37,342 nt of DNA, taken from positions 1-37,342 of the forward strand of contig MKTT01000146.1 of the NCBI GenBank assembly GCA_001898385.1, in the 5' to 3' direction. Position numbers and translations under genes: made by a program. Below the pieces are notes generated by a model that saw only the letters and a program-made list of their open reading frames with translations, was not told where the DNA came from and searched no databases. Position 1 is the stretch's first letter; the number at the start of each line of letters is the position of its first letter. Shown in pieces: positions 8,819-16,029 of the stretch. This DNA comes from Planctomycetales bacterium 71-10. Its GTDB lineage: Bacteria > Planctomycetota > Planctomycetia > Isosphaerales > Isosphaeraceae.

Positions 8819-9754
8819 ATGCGCAATCGTCGGGATGTTCGCTTTCGGCCGATGGGCCATACGCTCGAAGGCCGGGCCCTCATGACCACGACCGCCGCCG
8901 TCGTCACGACGGGGGCCCCCGCCTTGCTGGCGGCGTCCTGGGAAGGCGGGGCGACGCCGCTCGGGTCGTTCGCACCGGGGCAGACGTACAAGGGGATGAT
9001 CGGCGGTTTCTATGCGGACGGGAGCGACGAATCGCCCCCCGAGCTGACCGCGGCGGCGTCGCAGGCCGCATCTCGGATCGTCCCCCTCAATGCCCGAGGG
9101 ACGCCGGCCGCGTCGGGGCGGATCGGCGTCGTGGCCATCGGCCAGAGCACCACGGAGCAGTGGTTCTCCACGTTCGCGAACTCGGCGCGGGCCCGTCGCG
9201 GGGAGATCCGGCCGGGCGTCACCTTCATCAACGGCGGCCAGCCGGGGAAGGTCTCCGTCTCCTGGGCGACCGAAGGCGACACCTGGGCCGAGCTGTCGAA
9301 GCGCGTGGGCCGCGGCCGGCTCCAGGTGCAGGTCGCCTTCCTCGACACGGCCTTGATCTACGGCCAGAAGATCGGCGGCCCGGCCGAGGAGGCGCGGGTC
9401 TATAGCGGCCAACTCTCGGCCATCATCGCCCGCGCCAAGCGACTGTACCCCAACCTTCGGCTGGTCTACGCCTTCCCCTTCCACTGGGCGGGCGCCTCGG
9501 CTCCCCAAAAGGCCGTGACCGAACCGGGCGGCTATGAGATGCAGTTCGGCATCCGGCGGGTCGTCCTGGAGCAGAGCCTCGCCGAGCCGGTCGTGGTCTG
9601 GGGGCCCGACGTCTGGTCGCAGACGAAGGATCCCGCCCTCTATTCCGACGGCGTCCACTGGAGCAGCGCCGGTCGCGCCGTGATGACCGACCTGACGTGG
9701 CGATTCCTCGCGGACGACCCCGAGGCCGCCCGGTGGCTCTGGCGCGGGGCCTGA
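8819..9754 (+). CDS. Exported SGNH/SASA-like hydrolase with LEPR-like N-terminus
   Basis: A 311-residue protein. The frame is open to 8669, but the ATG at 8819 is preferred: it follows CGAGG closely, and the upstream part crosses a strong hairpin. The N-terminus (RFRPMGHTLEGRALMTT) resembles the LEPR-type motif found at the start of many planctomycete exported proteins. The fold looks like the SGNH hydrolase superfamily: a possible nucleophile Ser110 in the motif GQS, a glycine block NGGQPG, and a late Asp277/His280 pair in SDGVHWS. GQS followed by a late DG-H recalls sialate O-acetylesterase (SASA) type esterases. The substrate is unknown. The superfamily call rests on these short motifs, so a non-enzymatic relative is possible. 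Confidence 0.6.
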   Translation: MRNRRDVRFRPMGHTLEGRALMTTTAAVVTTGAPALLAASWEGGATPLGSFAPGQTYKGMIGGFYADGSDESPPELTAAASQAASRIVPLNARGTPAASGRIGVVAIGQSTTEQWFSTFANSARARRGEIRPGVTFINGGQPGKVSVSWATEGDTWAELSKRVGRGRLQVQVAFLDTALIYGQKIGGPAEEARVYSGQLSAIIARAKRLYPNLRLVYAFPFHWAGASAPQKAVTEPGGYEMQFGIRRVVLEQSLAEPVVVWGPDVWSQTKDPALYSDGVHWSSAGRAVMTDLTWRFLADDPEAARWLWRGA

Positions 9755-10091
9755 TCGCTCGGACTGCAAGAATCTCCTGAAAACCTGGAACGCCGCCCCA
9801 AGGACCCGCGATCGTCCCGATGGAGGATCGTGGGTTCTTTGACAATTCGTGGGGATCGGACCAGGCGACGAGCGGCCCGCGCTCATCGCCCGCGGCGCGG
9901 AGCGGAGACGACCTGGCCACCGCCCCGGCACCCGACGGGCCGGCGACCGAGTCGAGGCCGATCGACGGAATTCCGGTTCGAAAACGACGAACGAAGCCGA
10001 CCAGAACCGCCACAACCCACCGGAAACCCGGAAGTTACAGCGATGCAACAGCCGGCTTCGTCCGCGAACAAAGCCATCCTCGGGGGTCGGC
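9755..10091. other. Intergenic stretch between convergent genes
   Basis: This 337-base stretch lies between the stop codons of the hydrolase (plus) and malate dehydrogenase (minus). It holds one terminator-like hairpin near its left side. The short open frames inside it are antisense or chance frames without motifs. Nothing else is supported. Confidence 0.5.
9804..9840 (+). terminator. Rho-independent-type terminator after the hydrolase gene
   Basis: A 10-bp stem (ACCCGCGATC with GATCGTGGGT, one G·T wobble) and a 12-base loop are followed by TCTTT. It lies 50 bases after the hydrolase stop codon. Confidence 0.45.
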
Positions 10092-11087
10092 TCAGAGGCC
10101 GGGGCCGAGGAGGTCCTTGACGGCGTCGCGCTCGGCGATCAGCTCGGCGGCGGAGGCGTCGAGGCGCTTGCGGGCGTCGTCGTCGATGGGGACGTTCGGG
10201 ACGATGGACCAGGCGCCCTCGCCCTTGGAGGTCAGCGGGAAGCTGTAGATCAGGCCCGAGGGGATGCCGTAGCTGCCGTCGGAGACGACCGCCGTGCTGA
10301 ACCACTCGTCGGCCGGGGTCGGGTGGTAGAGGTTCGCCACCGTGTCGATGGCCGCGTTGGCCGCCGAGGCCGCCGACGACGCGCCGCGGGCCTTGATGAC
10401 CGCCGCGCCGCGCTTGGCGACGGTCGGGATGAAGGTCTCGGCCAGCCAGGCGTCGTCGCGGATCACCTGCGGGGCGGGGACGCCGGCGATCTCGGCGTTC
10501 TTGTAGTCCGGGTACTGGGTGTCGCTGTGGTTGCCCCAGATCGTCACCTTCTTCACCGACGAGACCGGCACGTTCGCCTTCTTGGCGATCTGCGACGTCG
10601 CCCGGTTCTGGTCGAGCATGGTCATCGCGAACCAGTTCTCGGCCGGGACCCGGGGCGCGTGGCTCTTGGCGATCAGGCAGTTGGTGTTGCAGGGGTTGGC
10701 CACGGTGACGACGCGCACGTCCTTCGACGCCGCCTCGTTGATGGCCTTGCCCTGGCCGGTGAAGATCGGGCCGTTGGCGCGGATCAGGTCGGCGCGGGTC
10801 ATGCCGTCCTTGCGGGGGAGGCCGCCGACGAGGATGACCCAGTCGGCGTCGGCGAAGGCGACCTCGGCCTTGTCGGACGCCTTGACCTCGGTCACGAGCG
10901 GGAAGGCGCAGTCCTCCAGCTCCATGATCGTCCCGCCCAGCGAGGGGAGGGCCGGGGTGATCTCCAGGAGCTGCAAGGCGACCGGGCGGTCGGGGCCGAA
11001 CAGGGCGCCCGAGGCGATCCGGAACAACAGGGCGTATCCGATCTGGCCGCCGGCGCCCGTGATCGCGACCCGGATGGGAGTGGACAT
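10092..11087 (-). CDS. mdh: Malate dehydrogenase
   Basis: A 331-residue NAD-dependent malate dehydrogenase that interconverts malate and oxaloacetate in the cytoplasm as part of the citric acid cycle. The N-terminal Rossmann motif is GAGGQIGYALL. The substrate-binding region GGLPRKDGMTR supplies arginines. The catalytic His187 is in WGNHSDTQYPD. The form and length match the group of malate dehydrogenases close to cytosolic eukaryotic enzymes (about 325-335 residues). It starts with ATG after a GGAGAG ribosome-binding site. The MFS transporter lies 34 bases upstream on the same strand, so read-through is possible. A TATAGT box in that gap may also give mdh its own promoter, although no good -35 box accompanies it. 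Confidence 0.95.
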   Translation of the reverse strand: MSTPIRVAITGAGGQIGYALLFRIASGALFGPDRPVALQLLEITPALPSLGGTIMELEDCAFPLVTEVKASDKAEVAFADADWVILVGGLPRKDGMTRADLIRANGPIFTGQGKAINEAASKDVRVVTVANPCNTNCLIAKSHAPRVPAENWFAMTMLDQNRATSQIAKKANVPVSSVKKVTIWGNHSDTQYPDYKNAEIAGVPAPQVIRDDAWLAETFIPTVAKRGAAVIKARGASSAASAANAAIDTVANLYHPTPADEWFSTAVVSDGSYGIPSGLIYSFPLTSKGEGAWSIVPNVPIDDDARKRLDASAAELIAERDAVKDLLGPGL

Positions 11088-11121
11088 CTCTGAATCTCTC
11101 CAACTATAGAGAAGGCAGGGG

Positions 11122-12600
11122 TTACGGTTTCGGTGGCGACGCGGCCCGCGCCGCCGCGCCCGGCCGGCGGGCCGGCGCGGCGCGGAGGTTGGCGAGCATG
11201 AGGGCCGACTCCCTGGGCAGGTGGCGGGCCCCCGCCAGCAGGACGAAGCCCGCCGCGGCGAGCGTCGGGGCGGCGAACAGGAAGGCGGCGGCGACGTTCT
11301 CCGGCGGCCGACCGCCGACCGAGCGGGGGACGGCCCCCAGCGCGGCCAGGATCCGGCCGAAGGGCGTGGCCATGGCGTCGGGCTGGCCGAAGACCTCGGC
11401 GCCCCACTGCAACAGCCGCGGGGCCCAGGCCACGCCCAGCAGGTGGGCCACCGCGACCGTCGCGCCGCAGGCCACGCCCCTCATGTTGGGCGCCGCCGCC
11501 GCCGCCACGATCGCGAAGCACGGGCCGAGTCCCGCGAACAGCAGGGCGACCGTCGCGAACAGGGCCCCGTACTGCCAGGGTCGCGTCGGCCCCAGGGCGG
11601 TCGCCAGCCAGCACGGCAGCGCGAGCCACGCCGCCAGCGCGGCGACCAGGAAGTACGAGCGGGGCTCGCGCCGGCCCCAGAGGTCGGCCGCCCAGGCGCC
11701 GACGAGCAGGCCGACGGCCGCAGCCGCCGGCGCGAGGGTCGCCGCCGTCCGCGCCGCCAGGGCCTCGGGGAGCCCGCGCACGCCGACGAGGAACGTCGGC
11801 AGCCAGGCGTCCAGGCCGCCGATCGCGAAGGCGGTGAACGTCAGCCCGAACACCGCATAGGTGAAGGACGAGTTCACCATCAGGTCGATGTAGCCCTCGG
11901 CCGACGCGCCGGCGGCCTCGTGCTCGCGGAGCCGCGCGATCGCCACGCCCTCGCTGACGCCGCGGACCGGGTCGGGGAGCATCAGCGCCACCAGGGCCAG
12001 GGCCAGCGCCGGGGCCCCGGCGGCGAGGAAGGCCGTCTGCCAGGTCGCGACCGACGCGACCGCCGGCCCGAGGTTCAGCGCCAGGGCCATGCCGACCGGC
12101 CCGGCCAGGAAGTAGAGCGCCAGCGCCCGCGCCCGGACGGTCCGGGGGAAGACGTCCATGACGAGGGTCAGCGCGGCCACCCCGAACGTGGCCGTCCCCG
12201 CCCCGACCAGGGCCCGCGCCCGCTGGAGCGGTTCGAAGGAGGTCGCCAGGCCGACGCCGACGCTCGCCAGGCCGAAGACGGCGATCCCCAGCGCCAGGAT
12301 CCGGGCGCGGCGGGTGTGGTCGACGAAGTAGCCCAGCATGGGCGCCCAGAGGGCCGCCGCGACCAGCGGCAGGGCTTCCAGCCAGTCGGCCTGGTCGTCC
12401 CAGAGGTCCAGCTCGCGGCCGAGGGGTCCGATGAGCGCCGCGAACAGCCCGCGGTCGACGGCCGCGAGGAGGTTGGCCGCGGACAGGAAGCCGAGCAGCC
12501 CCCAGGCCCACCACGGGGCCGGCCGGGGCGTCGGCGGGGGCTCGGCCCCGGGGGGCGAGGCCCCCTCGCCCGCGATCGGCTCGTTGCTCGGCTGGGTCAC
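11122..12600 (-). CDS. MFS transporter, spinster-like
   Basis: A 492-residue integral membrane protein with about 12 membrane spans. The first span begins near residue 40 (WWAWGLLGFLSAANLL). The loop between spans 2 and 3 carries the MFS signature in a loose form (GYFVDHTRRARIL). A short soluble loop after span 6 is followed by the second six-span half (NSSFTYAVFGLTF…). It should be a secondary transporter in the inner membrane; the substrate cannot be told. The frame is open for a further 125 codons, but that part is Pro/Arg-rich chance sequence. The GTG at 12600, preceded by GGAGG at a spacing of about 11, is therefore chosen. A possible promoter lies about 75 bases upstream. Malate dehydrogenase follows on the same strand. 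Confidence 0.85.
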   Translation of the reverse strand: MTQPSNEPIAGEGASPPGAEPPPTPRPAPWWAWGLLGFLSAANLLAAVDRGLFAALIGPLGRELDLWDDQADWLEALPLVAAALWAPMLGYFVDHTRRARILALGIAVFGLASVGVGLATSFEPLQRARALVGAGTATFGVAALTLVMDVFPRTVRARALALYFLAGPVGMALALNLGPAVASVATWQTAFLAAGAPALALALVALMLPDPVRGVSEGVAIARLREHEAAGASAEGYIDLMVNSSFTYAVFGLTFTAFAIGGLDAWLPTFLVGVRGLPEALAARTAATLAPAAAAVGLLVGAWAADLWGRREPRSYFLVAALAAWLALPCWLATALGPTRPWQYGALFATVALLFAGLGPCFAIVAAAAAPNMRGVACGATVAVAHLLGVAWAPRLLQWGAEVFGQPDAMATPFGRILAALGAVPRSVGGRPPENVAAAFLFAAPTLAAAGFVLLAGARHLPRESALMLANLRAAPARRPGAAARAASPPKP

Positions 12601-12674
12601 GGACCTGGGCCTCCGCTGCGGTCGCCCCCCGGCCGCGCCGGGGGCGGGCCGGCATCTCGGGCCCTTCGGAGTCG

Positions 12675-12703
12675 ATCGTACCCCCGGGCCGGGGCGGGGT
12701 CCA
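12675..12703 (-). promoter_or_regulatory. Possible promoter for the MFS transporter
   Basis: On the minus strand TGGACC (12698-12703) and TACGAT (12675-12680) are separated by 17 bases. Each box matches the sigma-70 consensus at four of six positions. It would give a leader of about 68 bases. Confidence 0.35.
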
Positions 12704-12831
12704 GGGGCGAGCGGGGCGCCGGCCGGTCCGCCCGGGCCGGTTTTCCCGAAAGCCCGGGGCCGGGAGTGCCGATGATAGGGGACGTATCGGGAGGGCCCGG
12801 CGCCGGCGGTCGATCGCGGCGCCCCAGGTCC

Positions 12832-12848
12832 CGGGGGCGGAGCCCCCG
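12832..12848 (+). terminator. Short GC hairpin in the divergent region
   Basis: A perfect 7-bp stem CGGGGGC / GCCCCCG with a GGA loop. There is no T tract. It could be a terminator-like block or a leader structure ahead of the exported-protein gene at 12965. Confidence 0.25.
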
Positions 12849-12964
12849 AGGCCGACGGCCCGGAAGGCGAAAGGCCGACCCGGTTTCGACCGCCCTCGGC
12901 CGCGCGCCGCCCCGCCCGCAACAGGGCGCGGCGGCGGCGCGGCGACCTGGGAAAGGAGTTCCCC

Positions 12965-13777
12965 ATGCGTTCCCACAAACGGTTGGCCCCGGGCCTGCTG
13001 GGCCTGGCCCTCGCCGCCCCGCTCGGCGGCGCGGCCTTCGGCCAGTCCTACGCCCCGGCCCGCCCGGCGGCACCGATCGCCGTGGCGGCCGCCCCCAAGC
13101 ACGAGCACAAGGGCCTGATCGGCCGCCGCAGCTGCACCGAATGCCAGCGTGCCCGCGCCAAGGCCCGGGACGGCGTCGACGTCCCGCCGCCGCCGTCGGC
13201 CATGCCGGCCGGCCTCGCCCAGCACGGCCACGGCCACGCCCACGGCCAGGCGGCGCCGGCCGTGGCGCCGGGCTCGACCGGCTGCGTCGAGTGCGAGCAG
13301 GACGCCGCCGCGATGGGGGGGACGATCGTCCCCGGCTCGATCGTGGTGAGCGACTCCCGCGTCGCCCCGCCGGGCCGCGCCGTGGTCGGCGGCGGCGAGA
13401 CGATCGCGGCCGAGTTCCCCGCCGGCCGCGCCGTGGTCGGGGCCGAGCCCGCGCCGATCGGCGCCGCCCGCGCCAGCCAGGGGAACTTCACGCCGGTCGC
13501 CGGCGCCATGGCGGCCTCCGCCGCCCCGCGCGACCCGTCGGTCATGCCGTCCAGCCTGATCCCGCCCCAGACGGCCATCGGCGGCGACAACGAGACCAAG
13601 CGGCCCAAGATCATCACCCACCTCCTCGACATCCCGGACCTCGGCCGCATCGGCCGGGTCGCCCGCGAAAACCGCGAGCGCGCCAAGCGCGAGAACCACG
13701 CCTCCATCTCCTACGGCGAGGTCAACGGCCCCGTCACGGAGCTGCCGGCCTCCGTGGTCTTCGGCAAGGGCCACTGA
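12965..13777 (+). CDS. Exported protein with two CxxC motifs and a His-rich patch
   Basis: A 270-residue protein of unknown function. A signal peptide covers about residues 1-26 (basic start, LLGLALAAPL core, AFG|Q). The mature part has two CxxC knuckles, CTEC (57-60) and CVEC (107-110), and between them a His-rich patch HGHGHAHG (87-94). These look like metal-binding elements. The middle is Ala/Pro/Gly-rich with a repeated GRAVVG element. The C-terminus is basic (ARENRERAKREN). An AAAGGAG ribosome-binding site precedes the ATG. It is the first of three exported-protein genes in the same direction. I know no family for it; metal binding is inferred from the Cys/His pattern only. Confidence 0.75.
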   Translation: MRSHKRLAPGLLGLALAAPLGGAAFGQSYAPARPAAPIAVAAAPKHEHKGLIGRRSCTECQRARAKARDGVDVPPPPSAMPAGLAQHGHGHAHGQAAPAVAPGSTGCVECEQDAAAMGGTIVPGSIVVSDSRVAPPGRAVVGGGETIAAEFPAGRAVVGAEPAPIGAARASQGNFTPVAGAMAASAAPRDPSVMPSSLIPPQTAIGGDNETKRPKIITHLLDIPDLGRIGRVARENRERAKRENHASISYGEVNGPVTELPASVVFGKGH

Positions 13778-14049
13778 CCCGACGCCACCGGCCCCGGCCG
13801 GACGCGACGACGACGACGGATGGTCCGCCTCCCCGGCCTGTAGCGGGGGGGCGGGCCTTCGCGCCGTTTCGAATCCCGGAAACCGTCGAGGCCCCGCCCG
13901 CCCCGCGCCGATCCCTTGTGGCAAGGCCAGAGATGGCCGCAGGTGATCACCGGAGACGCCCCGCGCAGGACGCCGGGGAGCCGCGATCCACCGCTCGCTC
14001 GCGACCGGACGATTCAGGAGGATACACGCGACAAGGTAAGGGATTGACC

Positions 14050-15084
14050 ATGCGTTGCTTCGGTGAATGGCGAGGGGCGGCGATCGCCCTGGGTCTGGCC
14101 GTCATGCTCGGGACGAGCCTGTCGGCGTCGGTGAAGGCCGGCGGCTGGTTCCACGACACGCTCCCCAAGGAAGTGCCGGCCTACGACTTCAACACCGGCG
14201 GCGAGTACTTCATGCCCCCGGTCCCCTACGGCCACTACGCCAAGGATCCCGGGGCCCACCTGGCCAAGGGGATCGGCATGGTCGCCGGCCCGGTCCACGG
14301 CCTGAAGGGTAAGCTGGGCGGCCTGGGCCACGGCGGTCACGGCCTGGGCCACGGCGACGGCTGCGGGCCGAACGGCTGCGGGAACGGCCTGGGCCACGGG
14401 CTCGGCGGCGACGGCTGCGGGCTGGGATGCGGCCTGGGCCACGGGCTCAAGTCCAAGCTGGGCTCCGGCTGCGGGCTGGGATGCGGCCTGGGCGGGCACG
14501 GCCTCGGGTCCGGCCTCTGCGGCGGCGACCCCTGCGGGTCGGCCGACAAGGGCTGCAAGCCGGCCAAGCACTTCGGCCCGATCCACCCGACGGTCGTCGC
14601 GACGTCGCAGTCGGCCCCCTCGGCCCAGGCGGTCGTGGCACCGACCGGGCAGGGCGGCTGCGGGATGAACGGCTGCGGACTCGGCGGCCTGCACGACCAC
14701 CTCTCGGGGTTGGCCGGCAAGCTGAAGTGCAAGTTCTGCGGCGGCGGCGGCTGCGGCGGCTGCGGCGGGATGGGCGTGGGCGACCCCTGCTCCGGCTGCC
14801 ACGGCAACGGCTGCGGGCTCTGCCGCGGCTGCGGCCTGCTGGGCAAGCTCAAGGGGTGCGGGTTCTGCGGCGGTGCCGGCTGCAAGCACTGCCTGGCGGG
14901 CCTCGGCGGCCTGAAGGGCAAGCTCCACGGCCTGCTCGGCGGCATCGCCGGCCCCAAGTACGACTACTTCGTCGGCCCCGGCGGCCCGGTCCCCCTCACC
15001 CCCGGCTATACCCCTTATATCGTCACGACCCGATCGCCGCGGGACTTCTTCGCCTTCCCGCCCCGCACCCCGGAAGGGTTCTGA
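14050..15084 (+). CDS. Exported Gly/Cys-rich protein with CxxCxGxG repeats
   Basis: A 344-residue protein with a signal peptide (hydrophobic AAIALGLAVMLGTSL, cleavage near residue 31 after VKA). Residues about 80-185 are Gly/His/Leu repeats dotted with GCG. Residues 227-281 hold CxxCxGxG motifs at 227-234, 235-242, 247-254, 255-262 and 270-277, followed by CKHC at 278-281. CxxCxGxG is the zinc-finger motif of the chaperone DnaJ, but there is no J domain, and here it sits in an exported protein. About 24 cysteines are present in the mature chain. The C-terminal 45 residues are Pro/Tyr-rich. The frame is open far upstream, but the ATG at 14050 is the first start that gives a signal peptide. A 28-base segment is repeated exactly (14412 and 14466). 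Metal binding or disulfide cross-linking is inferred. Confidence 0.8.
   Translation: MRCFGEWRGAAIALGLAVMLGTSLSASVKAGGWFHDTLPKEVPAYDFNTGGEYFMPPVPYGHYAKDPGAHLAKGIGMVAGPVHGLKGKLGGLGHGGHGLGHGDGCGPNGCGNGLGHGLGGDGCGLGCGLGHGLKSKLGSGCGLGCGLGGHGLGSGLCGGDPCGSADKGCKPAKHFGPIHPTVVATSQSAPSAQAVVAPTGQGGCGMNGCGLGGLHDHLSGLAGKLKCKFCGGGGCGGCGGMGVGDPCSGCHGNGCGLCRGCGLLGKLKGCGFCGGAGCKHCLAGLGGLKGKLHGLLGGIAGPKYDYFVGPGGPVPLTPGYTPYIVTTRSPRDFFAFPPRTPEGF
14412..14493 (+). repeat. 54-base-period repeat in the Gly/Cys-rich gene
   Basis: A 28-base segment at 14412-14439 recurs exactly at 14466-14493, a period of 54 bases or 18 codons. It encodes the GCGLGCGLG block twice. Exact identity at the DNA level suggests recent duplication or repeat homogenisation. 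Confidence 0.85.
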
Positions 15085-15217
15085 CCGATCTTGGATCCTG
15101 GAACCGTGACGGCCCGAGGCCCGGCGCGCGACCCGCGCCGGGCCTTCGTCGTCCCCTCGACCGGGGAGGAGCCCCGGCCCGACCGCCCTCACGCTCGATC
15201 CGGTAGGAGACGATGCC

Positions 15218-15739
15218 ATGCCCGCACGCCCCATCCGACGCGCCGGCCTCGCCGTCGCGATCGCCGTCGTCGCCGCGGCGACCGGCGTCGCCCGCGCCCA
15301 GACCCCCCCGCCCCGCGTGCCCGAACTCCAGGAGCGCAGCGGGCTGGTGATGCGATACACCGACCCCCCCGGCCGGCTCCCCCCGGACAGGCTGCGCGAC
15401 AATTTCTACGCCACCCGCTACGCCGACCGCGGCCTGGTCAAGCACCTGCGGATCAACCCCAAGAGCCAGGGGCTCTACGGCCTGGGCTGGAAGGGTGCCG
15501 ACACGGAGAGCGTCTACCCGTTCTTCTACGGCAACCCCGGCACCTCCACCATCACCCCCGAAAGCAAGCCCTGGCCCCGGCCGCTGCGACTCTTCCAGGG
15601 GATGGCCCACCCCTACAAGCCGGTCGGCATGTACTATGCGGAAGGGACCTACGTCCCCATCTACGACATCGACCCGGTCGTCCCCGGGCCCGGCCCCTAC
15701 CCCTTCCCGTTCTACTTCAACTGGAACAAGGGGGGCTGA
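15218..15739 (+). CDS. Exported Tyr/Pro/Gly-rich protein
   Basis: A 173-residue exported protein of unknown function. The signal peptide spans about residues 1-27 (basic RPIRRAG, then LAVAIAVVAAATGV, cleavage after ARA). The mature part has no cysteine. It is rich in Tyr, Pro, Phe and Gly (YPFFYGNPG, KPVGMYYAEGTYVP), and ends in an aromatic stretch YPFPFYFNWNKGG. A GTAGGAGA ribosome-binding site precedes the ATG. It is the last of three exported-protein genes in a row, 133 bases after the CxxCxGxG protein, and a hairpin follows it. The composition suits a structural or surface protein. No catalytic motif is seen. Confidence 0.75.
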   Translation: MPARPIRRAGLAVAIAVVAAATGVARAQTPPPRVPELQERSGLVMRYTDPPGRLPPDRLRDNFYATRYADRGLVKHLRINPKSQGLYGLGWKGADTESVYPFFYGNPGTSTITPESKPWPRPLRLFQGMAHPYKPVGMYYAEGTYVPIYDIDPVVPGPGPYPFPFYFNWNKGG

Positions 15740-15804
15740 GGCCCGACAGCGGGCATGGCCGCTCGCCTTGCCCATCCCCCCCAATCGCCCGGCGGAAAGC
15801 CCGA

Positions 15805-15825
15805 GCCCCCCACGACTTGGGGGGC
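15805..15825 (+). terminator. Hairpin after the exported-protein cluster
   Basis: A perfect 8-bp stem GCCCCCCA / TGGGGGGC with a 5-base loop, 66 bases after the stop of the third exported-protein gene. It has no T tract but is strong and well placed. Confidence 0.45.
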
Positions 15826-15845
15826 CGGGCGGCTCGACGGGGTCC

Positions 15846-15874
15846 TTGACACCGGTTGGGCGTTGATATAGGTT
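15846..15874 (+). promoter_or_regulatory. Sigma-70-like promoter for the Tex gene
   Basis: A perfect TTGACA box (15846-15851) is followed after 17 bases by TAGGTT (15869-15874). A TATAGG alternative lies two bases earlier. Transcription would begin near 15881 and leave a leader of about 150 bases before the ATG. No known riboswitch is recognised in that leader. Confidence 0.45.
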
Positions 15875-16029
15875 GTCCAAACTCGTTACAAGGCAAGGCG
15901 TCTTCGTGCGCTCGGACCGAACCGCGAGCCGTCTCCCTTGGGGTGCGACGCCCTCCCGGCCGCAGGCCGGTCGGCCCCGCCGCCTCCCCCCATCGCCGTC
16001 GTCACACCTTGGTGCAGAGTAGAGGCTCC

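Larger units (their letters stand above)
12601..12964. other. Divergent intergenic region
   Basis: This 364-base region separates the MFS gene (minus) from the first exported-protein gene (plus). It contains the probable MFS promoter and a GC-rich hairpin (12832-12848). The open frames crossing it are Pro/Arg/Gly-rich chance frames. No clear promoter for the plus-strand gene was found. Confidence 0.5.

Noticed and set aside
9820..10248. Plus-strand open frames between the hydrolase and mdh genes
   Set aside because: They run into the antisense of mdh, lack motifs and begin inside a terminator-like hairpin.
12601..12978. N-terminal extension of the MFS protein
   Set aside because: The added 125 residues are Pro/Arg-rich with no membrane segment, and a GTG with a ribosome-binding site lies at 12600.
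10892..13924. A 1010-codon minus-strand frame spanning the MFS and first exported-protein genes
   Set aside because: It is out of frame with the MFS protein and its translation is Pro/Arg/Gly-rich without domains.
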